Shown: one piece after another, positions 39,101-48,976 of the stretch
How positions within the stretch are numbered: position 1 is the first letter of the stretch
Layout of the letters: the number at the start of each line of letters is the position of its first letter
DNA from: Rhabditoides inermis
Taxonomy: Eukaryota; Nematoda; Chromadorea; Rhabditida; Rhabditidae
Assembly: GCA_963966185.1 (NCBI GenBank)
Contig: CAWZYM010000418.1
Span: 378,600 to 442,599 of the forward strand
DNA: 64,000 bases
Direction: 5' to 3'
The notes under the pieces: generated by a model
Database searches by the model: none
Told to the model about the DNA's origin: nothing
Seen by the model: the letters and a program-made list of their open reading frames with translations, nothing else
Position numbers and translations under genes: made by a program

Positions 39101-41843
39101 ACAGATGCGGCTTACCGCACTGAGCCGCTACAGCCATAGCGTTATTATAGTTATCTTCACACCACTTCTTACTGCCAACAAATACAGCGGGCATGTACAC
39201 AAACTGCCCGACCTGTATTCCCTTACTCTCCATCCTCGTCTTCATCCAGTTAAAATACTCGTTATGTTCTATCTTGAGCAGTTCTTGTTGTTTGCGACGA
39301 ATCTGCGCCAACCGTTCGGCCTCGATGCGCGTAAACGTAAACGTTCCGTGCAATTGAAGCATCTTACCAGCACCGAGAATCCAGTGCAGATCCTTATTAT
39401 CAATAGTGCGACGGTATGAATACCGTGCAAGTTCTGAATAGCTCACAAATTTGCGCTTCTTCACCTTCTTCTTAGACTTATCAGACTCATCCTCCTCATT
39501 ATCAGTTAAATCGCCGGCAGACAGCTGACCTTCTTGATCACCATGTATATTTAGAATAGAATTATCGTGAGCATCATCATCGTTATCATCTTCATCCTCC
39601 TCGCTTATGTAACCATTACGTTTTACAAAACGCCGGAAAAAAGGGTTTCCCTCCGGGAATAATACAGGGAACATTAAAGGATCGGCATGTGTATCATAGT
39701 GTGGCATGGGTCGTGCCTCCCAATTATGAGTCATTACCCATGAGCTTTCCTTAAGTTGTTCCAGTGTAGGTGGACTGCCATCCGCATCACCGTACAGAAC
39801 AGCCACCTCCGACTTATTACCAGGCACATTAAGAGTTCCAGGGTGATGTCCCTTGATTAGATTAGATGCACGCCTATCTTTATACGAGACAAACTTCATT
39901 CCCACACAAGGGATTAGATCGGGACGACCCGAATCAATGTTCATCTTTACCAAATCCATATACAACTTATATGTAGATTTATATGCTGCTGTGTACGGGT
40001 TGTGAGTGCACAATATTTCGTACAACTCCTCCAACAGCTTACGATCAACATCATCGCTCTCCGCCATCCGACTCCAAATATCCTCCTTAGCGCCTGGCAC
40101 ATAGTACATGTGCGCAAATCCCGGTTTACCAGTTTCTGATGGTAACAAGTGGCACACACCCGTGCTCATCTTACCCTGCACCACCACAACCGGTTCACCC
40201 TTAGGTATGTTATCCGATCGCCTCATTATTAGAGAAGCCATCGCCAAGTTCTTGTTGTAGTTATGAAAGTTGTTATAGTAGGAACGCTTCTCCTTCGCAA
40301 CATCGTAAAGCTTAACCATTAGATTAGACCGAATAGAGGGAGCATCGGAAACGTTAACAGCTCCATTACTACAACACACACCGGACGTCTCCTGCTTAAA
40401 CTTTAGCGCTCGACAGTAATCGAACATACACTCCTCCATCTTTCCGAGACTCATATAGTCAGGGCAGACAGACTTATCCGCAGCAGCGTTGAAGAAATTA
40501 ATCGTCTTACGCACGTACTTGGTCTTATGCGCAGTAGTGTCTGCTTCTTGCTCGCGTCGTCGCTTTTCGACGGATGCACGAAGCTTATCTTTACGAACAC
40601 GAGCAGCGGCAAGTACAGCTTCATTATCGTTATCAACACCAAGAGACTTACGCATACGATACACCTGATCCTTACTAAACAAGGAAAGATCTTCAATGTT
40701 TTCCGGAACAGGTTTACGAGGTGTTGTTTTACGCTTACGAGGGACTGATGTCTTAGGAGTACTCGGCGTAGCCGCGAGTGCAATCATACGCTGCACTATA
40801 TCAACGTCGACCTCATCCGACCGTCTCTTCCTCTGATTAGACTTGGAAGCTACCGGTGTGGAAATGTTAGAAGGAGGAGTGAGAGGTGAGTCGTTAACAT
40901 TAGATGGCTTCGATACGAGAGCACACGGAACAGAAGTTACATTAGACATGGAAACAACTGGGGAAGTAGAAACAGTGTTATCAGACACGTTAGGATTAGT
41001 TACATTAGTCTTGTTGACAGGAGACACCTTCTTAACTCGGCGATCTTTAGAAACAACCATAGCGTCTCCCACCGTGAACTGTGGGATGCTAGGCTGATTA
41101 GGAGTAGAAACAGGGCGAGGAGGAGAAGTTAGTACAGCCTTGTACGAAGGCTTACGAGAGGAAATCGTTATGGCAGCGGATGCCACAGGAGCTGGGGCCG
41201 CGGCCACAACCACATCGGCCACCTGCTTCTTGTACTGGTTACTGAGAAACTTCTCAATCTTGGCGCGGTACGCCAGCACCTTATCCTTACTCTCCATCAC
41301 CTTAATGGGCTGGAGATTACAGAGAATGTGCTCCGCAAAACACAACACGTAAAATCCACAACTGTTACTGTCGATCTGACGATCACACCGTCCGCGCACC
41401 ATACTCAGAGGCGCATTATTGCGGGCAATGATAGGGAACATGTTACGGGTGAGATACTTCACATAAGGATCGTTAAGAGATCCACGGTTAGCATTAGGAA
41501 TCGAATCGAACACCGTGTAGTTGTTCTTATCGGGACTGTACACAAGTAGGTTATAGTGCTTAGGGTTCTGCACAAGCACAGGGATTAGCACATGAGTAGG
41601 CCTCTTCACATTAAACTTCTTCACCTGCCCCATTATCTGATTAGGGAGAATCGCACCCTCCGCAGCATACAGCTGAGAGAGCGCGATATCCACCACCCAG
41701 GCAGTGTGCTGCCCCTTAGTTCTCTCCATGACAGTGTCGATCACCTTCTGCAGGTGGTCGTCAGCCAACTCCATCTTATACACACCCTTATCGTCAACGT
41801 TAGTGTACGCGCATTGTTTAAGGAGAGAGGCAAGGTCGGACAT
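36117..41843 (-). CDS. Helitron Rep-helicase with Ulp1-like protease (copy of U8 gene)
   Basis: 1,908 codons, ATG 41843, TAA 36117-36119. The only protein difference from 25562-31288 that I see is Lys80 instead of Glu80, next to the protease domain core. All catalytic residues are as in the U8 copy (H96, D113, Q156, C162; H983/H985; Y1126/Y1130; K1473). Both copies should be equally active. Confidence 0.95.
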   Translation of the reverse strand: MSDLASLLKQCAYTNVDDKGVYKMELADDHLQKVIDTVMERTKGQHTAWVVDIALSQLYAAEGAILPNQIMGQVKKFNVKRPTHVLIPVLVQNPKHYNLLVYSPDKNNYTVFDSIPNANRGSLNDPYVKYLTRNMFPIIARNNAPLSMVRGRCDRQIDSNSCGFYVLCFAEHILCNLQPIKVMESKDKVLAYRAKIEKFLSNQYKKQVADVVVAAAPAPVASAAITISSRKPSYKAVLTSPPRPVSTPNQPSIPQFTVGDAMVVSKDRRVKKVSPVNKTNVTNPNVSDNTVSTSPVVSMSNVTSVPCALVSKPSNVNDSPLTPPSNISTPVASKSNQRKRRSDEVDVDIVQRMIALAATPSTPKTSVPRKRKTTPRKPVPENIEDLSLFSKDQVYRMRKSLGVDNDNEAVLAAARVRKDKLRASVEKRRREQEADTTAHKTKYVRKTINFFNAAADKSVCPDYMSLGKMEECMFDYCRALKFKQETSGVCCSNGAVNVSDAPSIRSNLMVKLYDVAKEKRSYYNNFHNYNKNLAMASLIMRRSDNIPKGEPVVVVQGKMSTGVCHLLPSETGKPGFAHMYYVPGAKEDIWSRMAESDDVDRKLLEELYEILCTHNPYTAAYKSTYKLYMDLVKMNIDSGRPDLIPCVGMKFVSYKDRRASNLIKGHHPGTLNVPGNKSEVAVLYGDADGSPPTLEQLKESSWVMTHNWEARPMPHYDTHADPLMFPVLFPEGNPFFRRFVKRNGYISEEDEDDNDDDAHDNSILNIHGDQEGQLSAGDLTDNEEDESDKSKKKVKKRKFVSYSELARYSYRRTIDNKDLHWILGAGKMLQLHGTFTFTRIEAERLAQIRRKQQELLKIEHNEYFNWMKTRMESKGIQVGQFVYMPAVFVGSKKWCEDNYNNAMAVAAQCGKPHLFITLTGNPGWSEVSDNLVGKNAMDDPDLLARVCKLKFDQAWDLIKNKEIFGEVKAIWWRIEFQKRGVPHCHMLVTLEKDIPEEDIPKYISAEIPVLPDKSDPNYDKMKKLKELVLSHMVHNPCVGKNHYTCRKDNPQYCKKRFPKPFRDEMIIDKHGMPHYPRPNNGEWAFLKDGETQVTNRDIVPFNHFLMLALGTHCNVEYCGSSASYKYISKYLTKGVDTLLAAVASGNMDKMKEYMKMGRDGVERLYFDEGEEFVKLRYLSACEAFYRLHNFNLVRSTHNVKPIGVHLPGEQPIYFEKGKIPKLGKSKSMFIAYMEKVSNDPEAAHLTFEQLTREYRYNPKTATYTKYKRDKNVVTRLFQVNPRNVEKFALRLIVQSRPVKSFENARTVNNVVYDTFNEAAIVAGLIHNDRTWDECMAEACHTGMPKRLRVLFASILMHCSPPDPLGLWNKYKEKMAPRNTNRSLEENLATALRRLKWILGRNGRTLSEYGLPEPNGGEEEDIDGDGNDNGNAANNPLNEGQSRIVSRVMAAVHQSKESRGNVCFSMQGSGGTGKTYVYNKIIALCKKDNYKVLVVSSTGIAATLLQGGQTSHSAFKLPPKLDKDSVSRIKAHSDEGKRLREVELIIWDECTMSIMYALECVNNVLKLCADDVNRGKPFGGVVILCGGDWKQLLPVMEGQDPVVSASVILKRSPLWTMFETFTLTENMRVKQGEAEFAKYLELVGTGQHEQVNGRLMLPEQFLVNSESDIIDWLYTPTVLMSPTEMAKVAILVLKNVDSLRINEQILNMCVGQTFTAVSTDSPIDLVSREASKDLAGRHRISTSVEHIWKETPSGFPPHKLHLKVGCIIMLLRNLNVAAGLCNGTRLEVVSFSQHMLECKNVTTNDDDTVFIPKIKLTYEDRRNDLAFERWQFPVRLSYAMTINKSQGQTFDKVGIILKSQPFAHGQFYVGLSRIRSADGLKVFASWGNRTHSNGTSAKPIHNVVYKDVL

Positions 41844-41904
41844 TATTGATTGTTGCTTAGATCTTAGAGTTACTTTTTTAAAGAGGGAGGTGAGAGAGTG
41901 AGTG

Positions 41905-43125
41905 TGTACTTATTGACGGCGGCGCGGACGACGAGAGGCGACACCAGTAGCCTGAAATACGTACCTGACGTTCAGAAGTGTACGACGTTCGACGACAGCT
42001 TCTGCGGCGGCAGAAGGGTGAGACGAATCGACGGGGCGGCGTGAACGGCCAGAAACTGAAGAACGCATTATTATCTACGCATTATTATTATTACATGTGA
42101 TTATTTTATCACATTGAAACGAGATACAATAAGAAAAAAAACTCACCGACTTCTCCAACGGGCGGCAGGGCTTCGACGGCTGCAGGGCAGCACCGGCATC
42201 CACAAGGAGACTGCAAAAACAATCACAGTAACACACGGCGTGGAGCCTGAAGCACACGTAAACACAGATTGTTACATAATGCATAGTATCACGTAAGTTT
42301 AGGAAATGTATTGCGCATTAGTTAATTTTAGTTATTAGTTAATTTTAGTTTAATTATTGTTAATCATCGCATTAGTTAATTTTAGTTTAATTATTGTTAA
42401 TCATTGTTATTATTGTTGTTATTTTTAATTAATTATTATTATTGTTAATTTTTAGTTAATTTTAATTAGGTAATGTTATTATTTTTAAAATTCACTTAAG
42501 ACTACATAATGACATCATTTAATCGCCGTGCCTAACACCACATTTAATATACATTGAAATTCAAAAGGATGAAGCACTCACTGAACACTGAATTCCTGCA
42601 AACACCCAACTCGGGCGATGAGCAGCGACAGCGCAGTCGGGTCCGTACGACAGTAACGAGAACAGACTGTAATGATAGTAATACAACAAGTTAACTGTGA
42701 ACGAAGGTACCAACCCCATCAAACTAAAGCAAACACAAACTCACCGACTTGTCCGAAGGACAGCTGGGCTCCAACGGACAGCGCGGCTCCGACGAGCAGC
42801 GAGGCAGAATCGGCACCACAGGGAGACTAAAAAACAATCTCAGTAATACACTTTAAAAACCGTGAACAATGGTACCAATCGTTCTCTACATTGAAAAAGC
42901 GAACCAAAAAACTGACCAGGGCTCCTCTACGATGTGCGAGTTGCTGTTGCCGACAACTGCAGAAGATGAAAACAAGAATCTGAAAAAAACGAATCAATGA
43001 CATGAACGAACAAGCAACAATTTAATTGCATTTCAAAATTATCTCAACAAATAACTCACGGAATACTGTGGATAGCTGTGTGAGCGAATGTCGGTGGTTT
43101 ACGGGCCGACAGATGATAATGTTAC
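41905..43125 (-). other. Splice-bounded exons upstream of Rep-Hel (U10)
   Basis: Same exon-like segments as 31350-32570, offset by 10,555: 43060-43125, 42917-42957, 42745-42826, 42147-42210. Confidence 0.4.
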
Positions 43126-43154
43126 CTGCAAAATAAAAATGTTACTATAACAAT

Positions 43155-43810
43155 TAAAAACAACGAAATTCAAAAACATTCGAAACTGCAACACGAGTGA
43201 TAACGCGATGGAACGAGTGCGACACGCAATACAAACGCACACAGCACGTCAAATAAGTATCGACCAAATTTATAAAACACATTACAACACAAATCACATT
43301 ATAAAAACATCGCAAAACAAAGAAATAAACAAAAACAGCACGCACAGCCAGTTTGAATTGTCATCATCACTGTGCTACACCATACACACCGCACAACGAA
43401 ACACGATGTTTTTGCGAAACGCGTTTCAAGCGATTATTTTGATATTAAACGCATATCAAAGTGACAAAACGCGATTAGAACAAAAGAATATAATAAAAAG
43501 AAAATATTGAAACAAACAAAACATGTCCACGACGCATACCCGCTTCATTACAGCCGATTGCACGCACCAACCCATTAAAACCCGTGCATTTGATATGTTT
43601 AATCACTAATAATCAATCGATATCGATGCAAAACGTATTCGATACACATGCCCAATCACTTCCCAACACTTTGCACGCATTGTCCCCTTCATTCTCGTTG
43701 CGCAATCATCGATATCATTCGCCATCACCCATTCACACACACACACGCGCTATCGCAGGCCACGCCCCCTCGCTGCATCCTCATTGCTCTCTCGCACAGT
43801 GCACGCACAA
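43155..43810 (-). promoter_or_regulatory. Conserved AT-rich leader of U10
   Basis: Identical to the U8 leader. Confidence 0.5.
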
Positions 43811-43890
43811 GCCCAAGTGGTGTAGTGGTCTAAGGCGCACGGGCGCGCCTACACTCGCCACACCCATGGGTTCGAATCCCGGCGCGGGCA
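43811..43890 (+). repeat. 5'-terminal tRNA-like sequence of U10
   Basis: Identical to 33256-33335. Confidence 0.7.
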
Positions 43891-44122
43891 AAGGATTTTG
43901 CTGACATATCGGCATCGTCCCGAGTCCACCAGCCATTGCAAAAGTCGCAATTATATGCAAATGAAGCTTATAGTCGCGTTCCAGAGAAATTTTCCTTACG
44001 ATATACTATAGGTAGGAGACTAGCCTGGGAGAGGGAGTGGATACAAGTTTTGGAATGAAAAGTGGTTTCTTTTTTTTGTTGAAAAAAGTTTTGAAAAAAA
44101 GTTTTCAATTTTTTTTTACCTC

Positions 44123-44192
44123 AAGGGGGGGCTGCCGCCCCCCCTTGGACCCCCCCGCAAAGGGGGGCTCCGCCCCCCCTCGACCCCCCCTT
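44123..44192. repeat. Paired GC-rich hairpins of U11
   Basis: Same module with CGCAAAGGGG replacing CGCCGAGGGG, which weakens the second stem. Confidence 0.75.
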
Positions 44193-44341
44193 TACATTCC
44201 TTTATACACCCTGCTATGCGTCCGACACGTCAAAGTGCGATATCGAGGGTTGCGGTTGTTTTCATATCCGAGGGAGTGGACAAGGGAGAGGAAACACGTT
44301 TGAATTTGTGTAAAAATCTTAAAATACATGAGCAAAAACAT

Positions 44342-44978
44342 TTGGGAGCAGCGGGGTTCGAACCCCGGTAACTCATTTGCAACGCCCGCATCGTAACCAC
44401 TACACTACCAGGGACACAATCTCATGTGCTCAAAACCCATTCACTATCACCCTGACTCAATAGCAAGAACGGCAAAACATTTTGGGAGAAGCGGGGATCG
44501 AACCCCGGTCACTCACTTGCCGTGCCCGCATCATAGCCACTACACTACCAGAGACACGTTCACATGTGCTCAAAACCCATTCACTATCCCTCTGACTCAA
44601 TAGCACGAACGGCAAAACATTTTGGGAGAAGCGGGGTTCGAACCTCGGTCACTCACTTGCCGTGCCCGCATCGTAGCCACTACACTACCGAGAAGACAAT
44701 TTTATGTGCTCAAAACCCATTCACCATCCTATTGCGTCACTTCAAAGACAACAAAACATTTTGGGAGAAGCGGGGTTCGAACCCCGGTCACTCACTTGAC
44801 ACGCTCGCATCGTAGCCACTACACTACCATAGACACATTCTCATGTGCTCAAAACCCATTCACTATCCTTCTGACAACGTAACAAAGAAAACAAAACATT
44901 TTGGCTGAGACGGGATCCGAACCCGGGAACATCTGCTTGACAGGCTGACGCTCTACCGCCTGAGCAATAGTGGCTACG
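44342..44978 (-). repeat. Array of five tRNA-like sequences, ~139-bp period
   Basis: Four type 1 copies on the minus strand (44342-44416, 44482-44556, 44622-44695, 44761-44833) and one type 2 copy (44901-44978). Spacers share TGTGCTCAAAACCCATTCAC. A box TAGTGTAGTGGC and B box GGTTCGAACCCC are intact in most; one copy has GATCGAACC and one GAACCTCGG. Could be a Pol III transcribed satellite. Confidence 0.75.
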
Positions 44979-45049
44979 CGCTGGCTGCCGCAAAGCCCGT
45001 ACTTGTCTCTGCCCGCTCGTTCGCATGCACAATGTAGAGAAATTACTTG

Positions 45050-45375
45050 CGATCAATCGATATCAATCGATATCAACCGATATCATTGCAAAACGTATTC
45101 AATACATTACCGCAATCACTTCATAGTACAAAAAACCACTTGCAAACAATCGATATCAATCGATATCAACCGATATCAATGCAAAACGCATTCAATTCAT
45201 TAGCGCAATCACTTCATAGTACAAAAAATCACTTGCAAACAATCGATATCAACCGATATCAATGCAAAACGTATCCAATAGCCCAATCACTCCCCAACAC
45301 ATTCCACACATTGCCCCCTTCTGTAACGCACTCGTTGCAATTAATCAAAAACAATCGATATCAATCTAAAACGTG
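45050..45375. repeat. ATCGATATC motif cluster with ~85-bp repeats
   Basis: Three copies of a unit containing ACTTGC, (AATCGATATC)n, ATGCAAAACG and TCACTTCATAGTAC. Densest form of the motif found near the 5' end of almost every unit; the motif core is self-complementary (ATCGAT, GATATC). Confidence 0.6.
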
Positions 45376-45532
45376 TTGCCCTAACATGTCTACACACTAC
45401 CCAATATGTTTCATCCATCATAGCATCGATTGTACCAGCACACACATCCTATTCACTCCCCTTCACACTCATTCACACGCTATCGCCCGACGCGCGCTGT
45501 CCTCATTGCTCTCTCGCGCTCTGCTCACACAA

Positions 45533-45612
45533 GCCCAAGTGGTGTAGTGGTCTAAGGCGCACGGGCGCGCCTACACTCGCCGCACTCGCGGGTTCGATTC
45601 CCGGCGCGGGCA
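45533..45612 (+). repeat. 5'-terminal tRNA-like sequence of U11
   Basis: Second class, A and B boxes intact (GGTTCGATTCCC). Confidence 0.7.
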
Positions 45613-45843
45613 GAGGATTTTGCTGACATCTCGGCATCATCACGAGTCCACCAGCCATTACAAAAGTCGCAATTATATGCAAATGAAGCTTATAGTCGCG
45701 TCACGGAGAAATTTTCCTTACGATATACTATAGGTAGGAGACTAGCCTGGGAGTGGCAATGAGTTTTTGTTTGGAGTGAAAATACTATTCTTGAAATTTA
45801 AAAAAACAAATTTGAAAATTCATCAAAACTTTTTTTTTATCTC

Positions 45844-45890
45844 ACCCCCCCGCCGAGGGGGGCTCTGCCCCCCCTCGACCCCCCCCCCCT
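45844..45890. repeat. Single GC-rich hairpin of U12
   Basis: The first hairpin of the usual pair is missing; the second (CGAGGGGGG...) remains with one mismatch (GGCTCTGCC). Confidence 0.75.
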
Positions 45891-45984
45891 CTATTCACAT
45901 ATTCCAACGCCCTGCTATTCTGCCGTTTCGTCAAAGTGCATTATCGCGGTTTGAGGTAGTTTTCATACCCGAGGAAGAGGATAA

Positions 45985-46078
45985 GCGAGTGGTTGAGGGA
46001 GTGGTTGAGGGAGTGGTTGAGGCAGTGGTTGAGGGAGTGGTTAAGGGAGTGGTTGAGGAGTGGTTGAGGGAGTGGACC
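45985..46078. repeat. 12-bp minisatellite of U12
   Basis: About seven to eight units of GAGTGGTTGAGG with one GGCAGT variant. Confidence 0.85.
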
Positions 46079-46285
46079 CCCCTGCCCCCCCTTCGAGTGA
46101 ATCGTACAGTCTGCTGTGCGTCCGATGCGTCAACGGGGTGCTGCTCGAGGAGGATAAAACACGACCAAACAGTAAAATAACAAAAATCACAATCATTCTG
46201 AATCAATCCCAAATCCATTACCAATACCGTACCCCGCAACCCACCATCACAATCATATCATAACAACAAGTGAGCTAAAGAGAGT

Positions 46286-46951
46286 TTTATTTGGTCCATT
46301 AAACTACAACACAATGTATGTTTCGATACTACAAATACACATCAAAATTCTAGTCAATTAATGTAAACAAATTAATAAAATGAGCGTCTACCTCGAACCG
46401 TCGAGAGTGCGTCCGCGTCCGACTTGAGCTTCTTCTTCTTCTAGTCCAGCGACGACGCCCTACACGAGCAGGGAGCAGAACAGGGGAGCCTTGAACAACA
46501 TGTGACGATAGCTCACAAATTGGAGAAAAAAAACAATAAAATATAATATACAACATACCTTGAACTCGGTGACGACGGGGCAGCAGACGGGCAGCACGTC
46601 CCCGTAGACGAAAGACTGCAACAATTTGTATTACAAAACACAACAACTGAAGTACAACACAAAGCAATTTAGTAACTAATTTAACATAAAACTATATGAA
46701 ACATGACAGAAAACCAAACACACCTTGAACACGATGGCGTCGATGCGGCAGAAGAAGCGGCCGATTGGAGAGGTGTTGCTCTGAAAGACACTGTATTGTG
46801 CATAGTACAACGATCACAAACATACGACATAAGAAGAACACAGTGCAATGAGCATAATGAAACGTAAACAAAATTAAATAAATAACACGCACCTTGAACG
46901 CCTCGGTTCCGTCGCCGCACGACGCAGCCGGCTTGTCCAACTTTGATCACC
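46286..46951 (-). CDS. Mini-exon array gene of U12 (frame uncertain)
   Basis: Exons e1 46893-46951, e2 46724-46780, e3 46559-46615, e4 from 46499; AATAAA at 46291-46286; e4 ends at TAG 46388 in the acidic-tail frame. Same four exons in the same order as U6, with a handful of substitutions. Function unknown. Confidence 0.4.
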
Positions 46952-47034
46952 CTGAAATGAATAATAATAAACATGTAGAACACGTTGCAAACTAATAAAA
47001 ACAACAACGCAATACAAAACAACAACAAAATCAA

Positions 47035-47671
47035 CGAAATTCAAAAACATTCGAAATTGCAATGCGAGTGATAACGCGATGGAACGAGTGCGACACGCAA
47101 TACAAACGCATACAACACGTCAAATTGGTATCGACAAAAATTATAAAACACATTGCAACACAAAATACATAATGAAAACATCGCAAAACAAAGAAATAAA
47201 CAAAAACACGCACGCACAGCTGTTTGAATTGTCATCATCACTGTGCTACACCATACACCGCACAACGAAACACGATGTTTTTGCGAAACGCGTTTCAAGC
47301 GATTATTTTGATATTAAACGCATATCAAAGTGACAAAACGCGATTAGAACAAAAGAATATAATAAAAAGAAAATATTGAAACAAACAAAACATGTCCACG
47401 ACGCATACCCGCTTCATTAAAGCCGATTGCACGCACCAACCCATTAAAACCCGTGCATTTGATATGTTTAATCACTATTAATCAATCGATATCAATGCAA
47501 TTACTATTCAATACATTAGCCCAATCACTCCCCAACACTTTTCACGCATTGTTCCCTTGCGCAATCATCGATATCATTCGCAATCGCCCATTCACACTCA
47601 TTCACACACGCTATCGCAGGCCACGCCCCCTCGCTGCCACCTCATTGCTCTCTCGCGCTGTGCTCTCACAA
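47035..47671 (-). promoter_or_regulatory. Conserved AT-rich leader of U12
   Basis: Leader block copy, as 3440-4070. Confidence 0.5.
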
Positions 47672-47751
47672 GCCCAAGTGGTGTAGTGGTCTAAGGCGCA
47701 CGGGCGCGCCTACACTCGCCACACCCACGGGTTCGAATCCCGGCGCGGGCA
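47672..47751 (+). repeat. 5'-terminal tRNA-like sequence of U12
   Basis: Second class, A and B boxes intact. Confidence 0.7.
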
Positions 47752-47988
47752 AAGGATTTTGCTGACATCTCGGCATCATCACGAGTCCACCAGCCATTAC
47801 AAAAGTCGCCGTAATATGCAAATGAAGCTTATAGTCGCGTTCCAGAGAAATTTTCCTTGCTATATACTATAGGTAGGTGACTAGCCTGGGAGTGGCCATG
47901 TTTTTGCTTTAGAGGGAGTGGAAGTATATAAATTTTATTTGGTTGTGAAAAAGTTTTGAAAATTTTCTAAAAACTTTTTTTCACCTCA

Positions 47989-48230
47989 AGGGGGGGCTGC
48001 CGCCCCCCCTTGGACCCCCCCGCCGAGGGGGGCTCCGCCCCCCCTCGACCCCCCCTTTCTTCTTTCTTTTTATTGCATCGGGGGGCTGCCGCCCCCCGCA
48101 CCCCCCGCTTCTTCTCTCTTTTTTGGTTGCATCGGGGGGCTGCCGCCCCCCGCACCCCCCGCTTCTTTTCTCTTTTTTTGGTTGCATCGGGGGGCTGCCG
48201 CCCCCCGCACCCCCCGCTTTTGGGTTGAGG
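47989..48230. repeat. Hairpin pair plus ladder of U13
   Basis: Hairpin pair followed by three ~58-bp hairpin repeats. Confidence 0.8.
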
Positions 48231-48297
48231 GAGTGAAAAAATGTAGTGGAAACTCTTTAAAAATAGTGCAAAAATCATAAAGACATGGGCAAAAACA

Positions 48298-48515
48298 TTT
48301 GGGAGCAGTGGGATTCGAACCCCGGACACTCACTTGATACGCCCGCATCATAGCCACTACACTATCCGGGAGACGTTCTCATGCGCTCAAAACCCATTCA
48401 CTATCCTTCTGACACTTGTCTAAAGAAAGCAAAATATTCTGAGCCAGACGGGATTCGAACCCGGCACGGTCTGCTTGACATGCGGACGCTCTACCGCCTG
48501 AGCAATAGTGGCTAC
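48298..48515 (-). repeat. Two tRNA-like sequences, types 1 and 2
   Basis: 48298-48372 (type 1) and 48440-48515 (type 2, with GGGTTCGAATCCC T-arm), arranged as in U7. Confidence 0.65.
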
Positions 48516-48763
48516 GCGCAGCCTCCCGCAAAGCCCGCACTCGTCTCGGCCCGCTCGGTCACATACACAATACACAGAAATCACTTGCAATCAATCGATG
48601 AGACGTATTGCAATAACGTGTCTAAATAGTTTACCACATGTTCCATCCAATATAGCATCGATTGTACCAGCACACAGCCTATTCAACGCCTATTCACACC
48701 CATTCACACGCTATCGCCCCGACGCGCGCTGTCCTCATCGCTCTCTCACACACCGCTCACACA

Positions 48764-48843
48764 GCCCAAGTGGTGTAGTGGTCTAAGGCGCACGGGCGCG
48801 CCTCGATCTGCCGCACCCACGGGTTCGATCCCGGTACGGGCAG
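48764..48843 (+). repeat. 5'-terminal tRNA-like sequence of U13
   Basis: First class (CTCGATCTGCC), A and B boxes intact; octamer palindrome at about 48907-48924. Confidence 0.7.
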
Positions 48844-48976
48844 AGGATTTTGCTGACATCTCAGCATCGTCCTCTGTCCCCTTGTACCATTACATCATCT
48901 GGAAATTTGCATATATGCAAATGAGCTAGAGTCGCGTGACGGAGAAATTCGCCTTACCATATACTGTAGATAGAGA

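Larger units (their letters stand above)
35590..44019 (-). mobile_element. Helitron unit U10 (autonomous, copy of U8)
   Basis: Same 8,430-bp length as U8 with no indel visible. Similarity to U8 begins at the left CTAG and stops at the right TC; the neighbours differ (U7/U9 versus U9/U11). Consistent with very recent amplification of one unit, or with an assembly duplication. Confidence 0.8.
44020..45741 (-). mobile_element. Helitron unit U11 (tRNA-array type, 1722 bp)
   Basis: Canonical ends. Hairpins, five minus-strand tRNA-like sequences, a long ATCGATATC-rich region with its own short repeats (about 45050-45370), and the plus tRNA-like end. No protein gene. Confidence 0.65.
45742..47880 (-). 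mobile_element. Helitron unit U12 (non-autonomous, exon-array type)
   Basis: Canonical ends; the 5' end reads TCACCTACC. Only half of the hairpin module is kept (45844-45890). Minisatellite, four exons, leader, tRNA-like end. Confidence 0.65.
47881..48976 (-). mobile_element. Helitron unit U13, right end of the array
   Basis: tRNA-type unit of 1,096 bp. Left CTAG at 47881-47884; right (5') end TCTCTATC at 48976, followed by non-array DNA (CAACCCAGTG). It contains a hairpin pair and three-copy ladder, two minus tRNA-like sequences and the plus tRNA-like end. This is the only 5' end in the window that meets flanking DNA instead of another unit. Confidence 0.65.

Noticed and set aside
44342..44978. 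CRISPR-like array
   Set aside because: The regular 139-bp period comes from whole tRNA-like units; there are no short repeats with unique spacers and no cas genes, and the DNA is eukaryotic.
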